Shown: piece after piece, positions 22,638-31,142 of the stretch
Layout: each line of letters begins with the position of its first letter
Numbering within the stretch: position 1 is the first letter of the stretch
Assembly: GCF_010731575.1 (NCBI RefSeq)
Contig: NZ_AP022617.1
Location: 992,001 to 1,056,000, forward strand
Source: Mycolicibacterium monacense
Lineage (GTDB): Bacteria > Actinomycetota > Actinomycetes > Mycobacteriales > Mycobacteriaceae
Reading direction: 5' to 3'
Length of the DNA: 64,000 nucleotides
Notes under the pieces: generated by a model
Database searches by the model: none
The model's input: the letters and a program-made list of their open reading frames with translations, nothing else
What the model was told of the DNA's origin: nothing
Position numbers and translations under genes: made by a program

Positions 22638-24446
22638 ATGTCCATCGACAGCCAGAAGCGGCCCGGAACCACCTCCGCGAACGTCGCCCGGATGTTCTTC
22701 GACCGTGTCGAGAAATCCGCGCAGTCCGAAGCCTTCCGCAAACTCGACGACGGCAAGTGGACGTCGCTGACGTGGCAGGACGCCGCCGGTCAGGTCGAGG
22801 CGCTGGCCGCAGGCCTGCTCGCGTTGGGCATCGAACCCGAACAGCGGGTGGGCATCGCATCGAGCACCCGCTACGAGTGGATCCTGGCCGACCTGGCGAT
22901 CATGTGTGCCGGCGGTGCCACCACCACGGTGTACCCGACGACGAATGCCGCCGACACGGCCTACATCCTCGCCGACTCCGGGTCGCGCTTCGTGTTCGCC
23001 GAAGACGACGCGCAGCTCGCGAAGCTGCGGGACAAACGCGACGAACTGCCGAACCTCGAGAAGGTGGTGCTGTTCGACGGCACCGGCGACGGCGACTGGG
23101 TGCTGAACCTAGCCGACGTCGTCGACCTGGGCCGCAAACACCTCGAGGAGCAGCCGTCGGCCGTGCGTGACCGCTCCGCGGCGATCACCTCCGATCAGCT
23201 GGCCACGCTGATCTACACCTCGGGCACCACCGGCAAACCCAAGGGCGTCCGGCTCGCCCACCGGGCGTGGGTGTACGAGGGGGAGACGGTCGCCGGTTTC
23301 GACATCCTGCACGAGGACGATCTGCAGCTTCTGTGGCTGCCGCTGGCCCACGCGTTCGGCAAGGTGCTGATCTCGGCGCAGCTGGCCTGCGGGTTCGCCA
23401 GCGCCATCGACGGTCGGGTGGACAAGATCGTCGAGAACATGGGGACGGTGAAGCCGACCTTCATGGGGGCGGCGCCGCGCATCTTCGAGAAGGCCCACGC
23501 CAAGGTCGTCATGCAGCAGCACGGCGTCAAGGAGAAGCTGTTCAACGCCGCGTTCGCGGTGGGCCGTCAGGTCAGCCGCCTGCGGCGTGAGGGCAAGTCC
23601 GTGCCGCCGCATCTGGCGCTGGCGCACACCCTGTTCGACCGTCTCGTCTTCAGCAAGGTGCGTGCGGTGTTCGGCGGCCGGATCCGGTTCATGATCTCCG
23701 GCTCCGCACCGCTCAACCGCGACATCGCCGAGTGGTTCCACGCGGCCGGCCTGCTGATCCTCGAGGGTTACGGGCTCACCGAGACCGCCGCCGGTGCGTT
23801 CATCAACCGGCTGGAGAACTACCGGCTCGGCACGGTCGGGCAGGTCTTCGACGGCAGCGAGGTGCGCATCAGCGACGACGGCGAGGTCCAGATCAAGGGG
23901 CCGTGTGTGATGGACGGCTACCACAACTTGCCGGACAAGACCGCCGAGACGCTGACCGACGACGGATGGCTGCGCACCGGTGACCGTGGTCAACTCGACG
24001 ACGACGGCTTCCTCACCATCACCGGCCGGATCAAGGAGCTGTTCAAGACCTCCGGCGGGAAATACGTTGCGCCACCGGCCATCGAGGGCAGGTTCATGGC
24101 GCTGTGCCCGTACGCGGGGCACATGCTGGTGTTCGGCGAGTCCCGGAACTTCTGCGTCGCGCTGGTGACGCTGGACCCCGACGCCATCTCCGGCTGGGCC
24201 GCAGAACACGGCATGGGGGACAAGTCGTACCCCGACCTGGTGAAGTCCGATGCGGTGCGCGAGCTGATCGGCGGCTACATCGAGCGGTTGAACTCGGAGC
24301 TCAACAGGTGGGAGACCATCAAGAAGTGGGCGATCCTCGACCACGACCTGTCCATCGAGAACAACGAGCTGACACCGTCGTTGAAGGTCAAGCGGGGGGT
24401 TGTCGAGGAGAAGCAGAAGGACCTGCTGGACTCGTTCTACACGTGA
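22638..24446 (+). CDS. Long-chain fatty acyl-CoA/AMP ligase (FadD type)
   Basis: The 602-residue ANL-superfamily enzyme has the P-loop YTSGTTGKPKG (193-203), the A5 motif GYGLTET near 377, DGWLRTGD near 445 and the catalytic lysine in FKTSGGKYV. It should adenylate a fatty acid and form acyl-CoA; its architecture is like FadD15/long-chain ligases. ATG 22638 has a CGGAGA ribosome-binding site. I do not recall it at this position in M. tuberculosis, so it is a lineage-specific insertion between the thiol reductase and rpiB. It has no partner gene nearby that points to a substrate. Confidence 0.88.
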   Translation: MSIDSQKRPGTTSANVARMFFDRVEKSAQSEAFRKLDDGKWTSLTWQDAAGQVEALAAGLLALGIEPEQRVGIASSTRYEWILADLAIMCAGGATTTVYPTTNAADTAYILADSGSRFVFAEDDAQLAKLRDKRDELPNLEKVVLFDGTGDGDWVLNLADVVDLGRKHLEEQPSAVRDRSAAITSDQLATLIYTSGTTGKPKGVRLAHRAWVYEGETVAGFDILHEDDLQLLWLPLAHAFGKVLISAQLACGFASAIDGRVDKIVENMGTVKPTFMGAAPRIFEKAHAKVVMQQHGVKEKLFNAAFAVGRQVSRLRREGKSVPPHLALAHTLFDRLVFSKVRAVFGGRIRFMISGSAPLNRDIAEWFHAAGLLILEGYGLTETAAGAFINRLENYRLGTVGQVFDGSEVRISDDGEVQIKGPCVMDGYHNLPDKTAETLTDDGWLRTGDRGQLDDDGFLTITGRIKELFKTSGGKYVAPPAIEGRFMALCPYAGHMLVFGESRNFCVALVTLDPDAISGWAAEHGMGDKSYPDLVKSDAVRELIGGYIERLNSELNRWETIKKWAILDHDLSIENNELTPSLKVKRGVVEEKQKDLLDSFYT

Positions 24447-24480
24447 GGGCCTTCGTCGCGCCGTAACCGCCGCCGGGTGC

Positions 24481-24486
24481 TAGTTT
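24481..24486 (+). promoter_or_regulatory. Putative leaderless -10 for the deaminase gene
   Basis: TAGTTT lies seven bases before GTG 24494, which supports a leaderless transcript and that start codon. Confidence 0.4.
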
Positions 24487-24493
24487 CTGGGCT

Positions 24494-24958
24494 GTGCCGA
24501 GCCCACCCCGCCCCGTGACCAGCGTCGCCGACATGCTCGACGTCGCCTACGCCGAAGCGCGAAAAGGCTTGTCGGAAGGCGGAATCCCGATCGGTGCCGC
24601 GCTCTTCAGCGCCGGCGGGACCCTGCTCGGCAGCGGTCACAACCGCCGCGTGCAGGACGACGATCCGTCCGTACACGCCGAGACCGATGCGTTCCGCAAC
24701 GCCGGCCGCCAACGGGACTACCGGTCGACGGTGATGGTGACGACCCTGTCCCCGTGCTGGTACTGCAGTGGGCTGGTGCGCCAGTTCAACATCGGCGCGG
24801 TGATCGTGGGGGAGAGCCGCACCTTCACCGGCGGCCACGAGTGGCTGGCCGAACACGGGGTCGAGGTCACCGTCCTCGACGACGACCGCTGCGTGTCGAT
24901 GATGACCGAGTTCATCGACGCCGAACCCGACCTGTGGAACGAGGACATCGGCCGATGA
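24494..24958 (+). CDS. Cytidine/cytosine deaminase-family enzyme
   Basis: The 154-residue protein has the zinc deaminase motifs HAE (H61, E63) and PCWYC (C88, C91). The spacing fits the cytosine/guanine/tRNA-adenosine deaminase branch; the residues around the second motif resemble cytosine deaminase. The substrate (cytosine, guanine or a modified base) cannot be fixed by eye. It is not tRNA adenosine deaminase by context. GTG 24494 is used because of the -10-like box upstream; ATG 24533 is possible but would remove helix 1. Its TGA overlaps the ATG of the dioxygenase gene, so the two enzymes are translationally coupled and probably act on the same or consecutive substrates. Confidence 0.82.
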   Translation: MPSPPRPVTSVADMLDVAYAEARKGLSEGGIPIGAALFSAGGTLLGSGHNRRVQDDDPSVHAETDAFRNAGRQRDYRSTVMVTTLSPCWYCSGLVRQFNIGAVIVGESRTFTGGHEWLAEHGVEVTVLDDDRCVSMMTEFIDAEPDLWNEDIGR

Positions 24959-25908
24959 TCGCCACCATCGATCTGTCCCGCTGGTACGCCGGGGGAGCCG
25001 AGGCCGACGCCGTCGCCGCCGAGGTCGACGAAGGACTGCAGCAGGCGGGGTTCATCCTGGTCACCGGCCACGGGGTGGACCCGGTGCTGGCCGCCGACGT
25101 CCGCGCCGCCGCGCGCGCCTTCTTCGCCCAGCCGCATGCCGTCAAGTCGCGCTACTCGGTGCCGGTCGGCGGCCACGGCTGGATCGGCCCCGGCGCCGAG
25201 GCCAACGGGTACGCCGAGGGCACCGAGACCCCGCCGGATCTGAAGGAGAGCTTCAGCCTGGGCGCCGACACCCCGACCGGCGACCCCGACATCGACCGGA
25301 TCTGGTTCGCCGCCAACGTGTGGCCGGACGAGGTGCCCGGACTGCGTCCGCTGGTGACCGCGTACACCGCGCAGATGCGCCGCGTCGCCGACGATCTGCT
25401 GGCCCTCTTCGCGCACGCACTCCGGTTGTCGCACAACCCGTTTGAGCGGCTCGCCGACCGGCCGACGTGGACGATGAACATCAACCACTACCCGCCTGTC
25501 TCCGTCGTCGGCGAACCCGAACCGGGACAGTTCCGCATCGGACCGCACACCGACTTCGGCACCGTCACCATCCTCGACCGGGAACCGGGGGCCGGCGGGC
25601 TGCAGGTGTACTCCGAGGCCGACGGGTGGGCCGACGCCCCGTACCGCTCCGACGCGCTGACCGTCAACATCGGCGACCTGCTCGAGTACTGGAGCGGGCG
25701 GCGCTGGCCGTCGGGCCGGCACCGGGTACTCCCGCCGCAGCCGGATGCACCCGAGGAGGACCTCGTCTCGCTGATCTACTTCTACGAGGCCAATCACGAC
25801 GCCGTCGTGACGCCGCTCGGCCCGCCGATCGGCAGGGTGGCCGGGCTCGACCCGGTCACGTCGTCGGACTTCATCAAGGAGCGCCTCGACGCAATCACCG
25901 TCGGCTGA
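24955..25908 (+). CDS. Isopenicillin-N-synthase-like Fe(II)/2-oxoglutarate oxygenase
   Basis: The 317-residue protein has the N-terminal DIOX_N region (GFILVTGHGVD) and the jelly-roll core with the iron triad H198-x-D200...H256 (GPHTDFG and SGRHRVLP). In most relatives an RxS motif binds 2-oxoglutarate. Here the matching place reads LVS (after PEED), so the arginine appears to be replaced and cosubstrate binding may differ. ATG 24955 overlaps the deaminase stop (ATGA). Together they look like a two-step base or nucleoside modification route. The reaction is unknown. Confidence 0.85.
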   Translation: MIATIDLSRWYAGGAEADAVAAEVDEGLQQAGFILVTGHGVDPVLAADVRAAARAFFAQPHAVKSRYSVPVGGHGWIGPGAEANGYAEGTETPPDLKESFSLGADTPTGDPDIDRIWFAANVWPDEVPGLRPLVTAYTAQMRRVADDLLALFAHALRLSHNPFERLADRPTWTMNINHYPPVSVVGEPEPGQFRIGPHTDFGTVTILDREPGAGGLQVYSEADGWADAPYRSDALTVNIGDLLEYWSGRRWPSGRHRVLPPQPDAPEEDLVSLIYFYEANHDAVVTPLGPPIGRVAGLDPVTSSDFIKERLDAITVG

Positions 25909-25917
25909 CCTGTCACA

Positions 25918-26406
25918 ATGGCCGCCATGCGCGTCTACCTGGGAGCCGACCACGCCGGCTACGAGTTGAAGCAGGTCATCATCGAGCACCTCCGCAGCAC
26001 CGGCCACGAACCGGTGGACTGCGGTGCGTTCGACTACGACGCCGACGACGACTACCCGGCGTTCTGCATCGCCGCGGCGGAGAAGACCGTCGCCGATCCG
26101 GGCAGCCTCGGCATCGTGCTGGGCGGGTCGGGTAACGGTGAGCAGATCGCCGCGAACAAGGTGCCCGGCGCCCGCTGCGCGCTGGCCTGGAGCGTCGAGA
26201 CCGCCAAGCTGGCCCGCGAACACAACAACGCGCAGCTCATCGGGCTCGGTGGGCGCATGCACTCCGAGGCCGACGCGCTCGCGATCGTCGACGCGTTCCT
26301 CGCCACGCCGTGGTCGAAAGCCGAACGCCACCAACGGCGTATCGACATCCTCTCCGAATACGAGCGGACCCACGAAGCGCCGCCGGTGCCCGGCGCCCCT
26401 GCCTGA
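25918..26406 (+). CDS. rpiB: Ribose-5-phosphate isomerase B
   Basis: The 162-residue enzyme interconverts ribose 5-phosphate and ribulose 5-phosphate in the pentose phosphate pathway. It has YLGADHAGYELK at the N-terminus, the anion-hole loop GGSGNGEQIAANK, and REHNNAQ. The length equals that of M. tuberculosis RpiB (Rv2465c), which uses Glu instead of Cys as the base; the Glu is in NGEQ here and no Cys occupies that position. ATG 25918 (MAAMRVYL) matches the homologue's MxxMRVYL start better than ATG 25927. It begins nine bases after the dioxygenase gene and is followed by nei1 three bases later. Confidence 0.95.
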   Translation: MAAMRVYLGADHAGYELKQVIIEHLRSTGHEPVDCGAFDYDADDDYPAFCIAAAEKTVADPGSLGIVLGGSGNGEQIAANKVPGARCALAWSVETAKLAREHNNAQLIGLGGRMHSEADALAIVDAFLATPWSKAERHQRRIDILSEYERTHEAPPVPGAPA

Positions 26407-26409
26407 CGG

Positions 26410-27216
26410 ATGCCCGAGGGCCATACGCTGCACCGGCTCGCCCGGCTGCACCAGAAGCGGTACAAGGGCCAGCGGGTGCGGGTGAGCAGTCCGCAGGGCC
26501 GGTTCGCCGAGGGCGCGGCGATGGTGGACGGCCGCACCTTCACCGGTGCCAGCGCCTGGGGTAAGCACCTGTTCCACCACTACCGCGGCGGCCGCATCAT
26601 CCACGTGCACCTGGGCCTCTACGGACGTTTCGACGAGTTCGCGGTGTCGGCCGACGATCCGCCACCCGATCCCGTCGGACAGGTGCGCATGCGCATGGTC
26701 GGTGACGGCCACGGCACCGACCTGCGCGGCCCCACCGCCTGCGAGATCGTCGACGAGGCGCAGGTGTCCGACATCCTGGCCCGGCTCGGACCCGACCCGC
26801 TGCGCCGCGACGCCGATCCGGCGCCCGCGTGGACGCGGCTCAACCGGTCGCGCAGGCCCGTGGGCGCGCTGCTGATGGACCAGACGGTGATCGCCGGCGT
26901 CGGCAACGTCTACCGCAGCGAACTGCTGTACCGCCACCGCATCGACCCCTACCGGTTGGGCACCAACCTCGAGCCGGGGGAGTTCGACGCGATGTGGACC
27001 GACCTCGTCGAGTTGATGAAAGTCGGTGTGCGGCGCGGCAAGATCGTCACCGTCCGGCCCGAGGACGATCACGGGGCACCGTCGTACCGCACCGGCCGGC
27101 CGCGCACGTACGTGTATCGCCGGGCGCTCGAACCGTGCCGGATCTGCGGGACGCCCGTGAACACCGCCGTCCTGGAGGGCCGCAACCTGTTCTGGTGCCC
27201 GACCTGCCAGAGGTGA
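26410..27216 (+). CDS. nei1: Endonuclease VIII-type DNA glycosylase (Nei1)
   Basis: The 268-residue base-excision repair enzyme begins MPEGHT, so Pro2 is the Schiff-base nucleophile and Glu3 the proton donor once Met is removed. A helix-two-turn-helix region (NVYRSELLYR) and a C-terminal zinc finger (CRICG...WCPTCQR) bind DNA. It removes oxidised pyrimidines and nicks the strand. It corresponds to Rv2464c. ATG 26410 is three bases after the rpiB stop, so the two are one unit. A hairpin follows at 27221-27242. Confidence 0.93.
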   Translation: MPEGHTLHRLARLHQKRYKGQRVRVSSPQGRFAEGAAMVDGRTFTGASAWGKHLFHHYRGGRIIHVHLGLYGRFDEFAVSADDPPPDPVGQVRMRMVGDGHGTDLRGPTACEIVDEAQVSDILARLGPDPLRRDADPAPAWTRLNRSRRPVGALLMDQTVIAGVGNVYRSELLYRHRIDPYRLGTNLEPGEFDAMWTDLVELMKVGVRRGKIVTVRPEDDHGAPSYRTGRPRTYVYRRALEPCRICGTPVNTAVLEGRNLFWCPTCQR

Positions 27217-27220
27217 GGCG

Positions 27221-27242
27221 AAGCCCGCATACGCGCGGGTTT
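27221..27242 (+). terminator. Hairpin after nei1
   Basis: AAGCCCGC (27221-27228) pairs with GCGGGTTT (27235-27242), eight pairs with one G-T, and a six-base loop. Only a short T run follows, so termination efficiency is uncertain. It ends six bases before the -10-like box of the antiporter gene. Confidence 0.5.
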
Positions 27243-27247
27243 GCGGC

Positions 27248-27253
27248 GACAAT
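27248..27253 (+). promoter_or_regulatory. Putative leaderless -10 for the antiporter gene
   Basis: GACAAT lies six bases before GTG 27260. The first base departs from TAnnnT, but spacing fits a leaderless start. Confidence 0.3.
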
Positions 27254-27259
27254 CGCCCG

Positions 27260-28942
27260 GTGGAACTCATCCTCGTCGTCGTCGGCGCCATCGTGGTCAC
27301 CGCCATCGCCCACCGCCGCGGGCTGGAACCCGCACTCGTCCTCGTCGTCGTCGGGTTCGCGGTGTCCTTCGCGCCCGACTTCAACGGCATCGAACTGGAA
27401 TCCGATGTGCTGCTGTCGGTGGTGCTGCCACCGCTGCTCTACTCGGCGGCGCTGAGCTTCTCGTTCCCGACGTTCCTGCGCAACATCCGGCCGATCCTCG
27501 GCCTCGGTGTGGGGCTGGTGGTGATCACCACCTTCGCCGTGGCCGGGCTGGCGTCGTGGCTGGTGCCGTCGCTGACATTCGGGACCGCCCTGATTCTCGG
27601 CGCGGTGGTGGCGCCACCCGATGCGGTGACCGCCGTCGCGGTGGGCCGCCGGCTCGGACTGCCGAAGAAGGTGATGGCGATCCTCACCGGCGAGAGCCTG
27701 GTCAACGACGCCGCCGCGCTGTCGCTGTTCTCGATCGCGGTGGCCCAGGTGGCCGGCACCCGCGCGTTCATCGAGAACCCGGTGCTGTTGTTCGGCTACA
27801 GCGCGCTGCTCGGCCCCGTCGTCGGCGCCGCGCTGGGCTTCATCACGCTGTGGATCCGCCGCCGCCTGGCCAATCCGGGACTGGAGACGATCCAGGGATT
27901 GGTGGTGCCGTTCGCGGCGTTCATCTCCGCCGAGCACCTGCACGCCTCCGGCGTGCTGGCCGTCGTGGTCGCCGGATTCGTCGTCGGCCACGGTTCACTC
28001 GACGCCGGTTACCAGACCCGGCTGCAGGAGCGCTACGTGTGGAACTCCGTCGACGTCATGCTCGAGGCGTTCGTGTTCGCCTACATCGGATTACAGCTGC
28101 GCTTCGTGCTCGAGGACCTCAACGAGGCGCACGAGTCACTGGCCGAAGTCGCGGTGGCGTCCGCCGTCGTGCTGCTGGTGGTGCTGCTGATCCGGCCGGT
28201 GTGCGTGTTCGCGATGTTCGGCCGCGGCGTGCTCTCCCGCAAGGTCGAGTCGAAGTTGAGCGTGCCGAAACCCGAACAGGGCGGCCGGGGCGCGCTGGGG
28301 GTGCGCCGCCGGGGTGGGGCGGGCCGGCTGTCGGGGTTGGTCGACCGCCGGATGCTGACGTGGCAGGAGAACGTCGTGGTGTCGTGGACCGGGATGCGCG
28401 GGGTGGTGACGCTCGCGGCCGCCTCGGGCATCCCGATGATGACGATCGACGGCGAGCCGTTCCCCGAGCGCGCCACCATCCAGGCGATCGCGTTCGTCGT
28501 CAGTGTCGGCACCCTGCTGCTGCAGGGATGGACGCTGCCGCCGCTGATCCGTTGGCTGCAACCGTCATTCGAGCACGACCGCCAGTCCGACGAGACCGAG
28601 ACCCGCAAGGCCGAACAGGTGGTGCACGCCGCCGCCGACGACGTGCTGAACCGGTTCGCCGACGCACCGCCGCCCGGACTCGACGACGCGACGCTGGCCA
28701 ACATCCGGCAGACCATCGCCCGGCACGCCCAGGACGCCGACGAGATGCCCGACCCGGAATCGCATACGCCCCGCGCCGAGGTCTTCTCCAAGCTCTACCG
28801 GGATGTGTTGTGCGCGCAGCGCAATGCGCTGATCGCCGAACGCGACGCCGGCCGCATCGAGGACGAGGCGGTGCGCGCCATGCTGGAGCGGCTCGACCTG
28901 CAGGAGGCCGGGGTGTCGGCGCGGCTGGAGAGCCGGATCTGA
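27260..28942 (+). CDS. CPA1-type Na+/H+ antiporter (NhaP/YjcE-like)
   Basis: The 560-residue integral membrane protein has about 12 membrane helices in residues 1-420. They include LPPLLYSAALSF, APPDAVTAVAVGRRLGLP and GESLVNDAAAL, whose Asp residues belong to the ion-binding core of CPA1 exchangers, and TGMRGVVTLAAA near 385. The C-terminal ~120 residues are a soluble charged helical region. It exchanges protons for Na+ or K+ at the plasma membrane. GTG 27260 is supported by a -10-like box six bases upstream. It is not operonic with the following genes, which are on the other strand. Confidence 0.88.
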   Translation: MELILVVVGAIVVTAIAHRRGLEPALVLVVVGFAVSFAPDFNGIELESDVLLSVVLPPLLYSAALSFSFPTFLRNIRPILGLGVGLVVITTFAVAGLASWLVPSLTFGTALILGAVVAPPDAVTAVAVGRRLGLPKKVMAILTGESLVNDAAALSLFSIAVAQVAGTRAFIENPVLLFGYSALLGPVVGAALGFITLWIRRRLANPGLETIQGLVVPFAAFISAEHLHASGVLAVVVAGFVVGHGSLDAGYQTRLQERYVWNSVDVMLEAFVFAYIGLQLRFVLEDLNEAHESLAEVAVASAVVLLVVLLIRPVCVFAMFGRGVLSRKVESKLSVPKPEQGGRGALGVRRRGGAGRLSGLVDRRMLTWQENVVVSWTGMRGVVTLAAASGIPMMTIDGEPFPERATIQAIAFVVSVGTLLLQGWTLPPLIRWLQPSFEHDRQSDETETRKAEQVVHAAADDVLNRFADAPPPGLDDATLANIRQTIARHAQDADEMPDPESHTPRAEVFSKLYRDVLCAQRNALIAERDAGRIEDEAVRAMLERLDLQEAGVSARLESRI

Positions 28943-28951
28943 CCGACCGGC

Positions 28952-29722
28952 TCAGAAGCCGCCGAAGTCGCCCCCGCCGAAGTCCCCACCACCGAAATCG
29001 CCCCAGCCGCCACCGGAGTCGCCGCCGTCCCAGCCGCCGTCGGCCCCGGGATCCTGACCCTGATCGAAGCCCTGGTCGTATCCCTGGGCGAAACCCTGCT
29101 CATATCCGCTGCCGTGCATCCCGGAGAACAACGCGTCGAACAGCAGCACCGACCCCAGCCCCCAGGCGCCCGCCACCAGCGCGGGTTTCCACCAGGGCTC
29201 GGAGTACCAGCCCGCGGGCACCGGACGGCCCGCGACCCGGCCGCCGGGGTAGTAGTTCGGGGTGCGCTGCGACGGTGTCGGCGACGCCTCGATCTCCCGG
29301 CCGTCGAACTGCACCCGGCGGTCCTCGGTGACCGCACCCGCCGAACGCTGCCCGGCCAGCGTCTCGAGTTCGGGACCCGGGTCCATGCCCATGGCGACTC
29401 GCGCCGCGCGTACGTAGTAGAGGCCTTCGACCGCGCTCTCCTTCGCCAGTTGCGCCTGTTTGGCCGAGGTGGCCTGGTCGATCTGCGATGCGGCGGCGGT
29501 GTAGCGCTCCGACGCGTCGGCCAGCGCCTGCTTGGACGCCTCGTCGGTGCCGCTGAGGTTGAGCACCTGACCGCCGAGCCGTTCGATCACCCGCCGGGCG
29601 TCGGCCTTCGCGTCGGCCAGGGTCTGGGCGTCACGCCGGCCCGACGCCTTCGAGGAGCTGTAGACCGCCAGCGCGAGCGCGGCGACGACCACGATGATCA
29701 GGACGAGCAGGACGCCGTTCAT
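28952..29722 (-). CDS. Membrane-anchored protein with Gly/Asp-rich C-terminal repeats (DUF1542-like)
   Basis: The 256-residue protein has an N-terminal membrane anchor (residues ~3-22) and an Ala/Glu-rich helical region (40-130) that could be a coiled coil. A proline-rich link (TPSQRTPNYYPGGR) follows, then a second hydrophobic stretch near 185-200, then a low-complexity tail. In the tail YxQGFxQGYDQGFDQGQD precedes repeats of GGGDF ending in GF. Similar proteins in mycobacteria are annotated with DUF1542, and no function is known to me. The start has no clear alternative. It is convergent with the antiporter gene (nine-base gap) and lies 47 bases from lipP on the same strand. Confidence 0.75.
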   Translation of the reverse strand: MNGVLLVLIIVVVAALALAVYSSSKASGRRDAQTLADAKADARRVIERLGGQVLNLSGTDEASKQALADASERYTAAASQIDQATSAKQAQLAKESAVEGLYYVRAARVAMGMDPGPELETLAGQRSAGAVTEDRRVQFDGREIEASPTPSQRTPNYYPGGRVAGRPVPAGWYSEPWWKPALVAGAWGLGSVLLFDALFSGMHGSGYEQGFAQGYDQGFDQGQDPGADGGWDGGDSGGGWGDFGGGDFGGGDFGGF

Positions 29723-29769
29723 GCGTCCAGCCTACCGACGCGACCTCGGCGTTCGCGCTGCGCGAAAAA

Positions 29770-30966
29770 TCAGCGGACCCGCACGCCGAGGACGCGGTAG
29801 ACCTCGTCGGACAGAGCGACGGTGCGGGGGTCGGCGTTGCACTTCGTGGCGTCGAAATGGTTCATCACGTACGCGTAGCCGATGCGGTGTTCGAGGTCGA
29901 CGAAGGCGAACGAACCGCCCGAGCCGCCGTGGCCGAAGGTGCGCCGGTTCGGGCCCGCGACGCCGCGCTGGTTGAGCATGTAGCCCAGACCCCAGCCGTG
30001 GTCGGCGACGCGCGGACCGAGCACCATGTCGGTGTCGAACCCGCCCTGGCAGACCCGCACCGTTTCCATGTGCCGACGTGAGAGCAGCTTCTCCTGCGCG
30101 AGCGCGTTGTAGAACGTGGCCATGCCCAGCGCGGAGACGTGGGCGTTGGTCGCGGGGAACTCCGCTTCGCGCCATGCGTCCAGCGCGTTCGAACCGAGTT
30201 CGTCGTCCGGGACGAAGCCCATCGCCACCGCGAGGCCCGCCATCGGGTGCTCGGTCAGGGAGTGTGGATGGTCCGGCGCCGTGCCCGCGGCCAGCACGTC
30301 ACGGATGTGCGGTTTGCCGACCATCTCGGCGCAGCGGTGGTGTTCGGCGGCGGGCAGCCCGATGTGGACGTCGGCACCGAGTGGTTCGGAGATCTCCGTG
30401 CGCAGGTACTGCCCGATGGTGCGGCCGGTCACCCGGCGCACCACCTCACCGAGGATGAACCCGAAGGTCACCATGTGGTAGCCCTGCGCGGTGCCGGGCG
30501 CCCACCACGGGTCGGCGGCCGCGATGTGGGCGCACACCGCATCCCAGTCCGTCGCCTGCGACCAGTGCAGCCGGCTCCGCGGCCCGATCACACCGGAGCG
30601 GTGTGACATCACCATCGCGAGGGTGATGTCCTCTTTCCCCGCCCGCCCGAACTCCGGCCAGTACCGGGCGACCGGGGCGTAGAGGTCGATGTCCCCGCGC
30701 TCGGCCAGGAGGTGCACACAGGTGCTGGTGAGACCTTTGGAGCCGGAGTAGATGCTGGCGAGGGTGTCACGGCGCCACGGCCGCGCGCCGCTGCCGTCGG
30801 CCGACCCGCCCCACAGGTCGACCACCAGTTCGCCGTCGACCCAGACCGCGACGGCGGCACCGACCTCGGCGCGATCGGTGAAGTTGCGGGCGAATGCCTC
30901 GCGGACGCCGGTGAACTCGTCGGCGCAGCACCCGGAGATGAGTGGCGCCGTCGAGCAGATCAACAC
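29770..30966 (-). CDS. lipP: Beta-lactamase-fold serine esterase (LipP)
   Basis: The 398-residue class-C beta-lactamase-like hydrolase has the SxxK motif SGSK (S74, K77) and the Tyr of QGYHMVTFGF as the likely second catalytic motif. GHGGSGGSF near the C-terminus stands in the KTG position. It probably hydrolyses carboxyl esters; LipP-family proteins are assigned to lipid metabolism in M. tuberculosis (Rv2463). No convincing signal peptide is visible. GTG 30966 is directly preceded by AGGAGGA, which is too close for good initiation, so TTG 30963 or a later codon may be used. Confidence 0.85.
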   Translation of the reverse strand: MLICSTAPLISGCCADEFTGVREAFARNFTDRAEVGAAVAVWVDGELVVDLWGGSADGSGARPWRRDTLASIYSGSKGLTSTCVHLLAERGDIDLYAPVARYWPEFGRAGKEDITLAMVMSHRSGVIGPRSRLHWSQATDWDAVCAHIAAADPWWAPGTAQGYHMVTFGFILGEVVRRVTGRTIGQYLRTEISEPLGADVHIGLPAAEHHRCAEMVGKPHIRDVLAAGTAPDHPHSLTEHPMAGLAVAMGFVPDDELGSNALDAWREAEFPATNAHVSALGMATFYNALAQEKLLSRRHMETVRVCQGGFDTDMVLGPRVADHGWGLGYMLNQRGVAGPNRRTFGHGGSGGSFAFVDLEHRIGYAYVMNHFDATKCNADPRTVALSDEVYRVLGVRVR

Positions 30967-31142
30967 TCCTCCTGCGGATCGGGTCGAAGTGAAAAGCCTA
31001 ACGACGGGCCCACATCGAGTGCCACCGCGAGCCGATCACGGTCCGGGGGAGGTTCGGTCACAGCACCTTAATGTCCGTGCAATTGGCGGGCCACAAACCT
31101 CGGCATAACTGGTAGCACCCACTGCAGCCCAGGAGGACCCCC

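Noticed and set aside
24718..27390. Minus-strand 890-codon frame
   Set aside because: It runs antisense across four well-supported genes and shows no family similarity.
28960..29055. Gly-rich repeats as a PE-PGRS-type gene
   Set aside because: The protein has an N-terminal membrane anchor and no PE domain; the GGGDF repeat is short.
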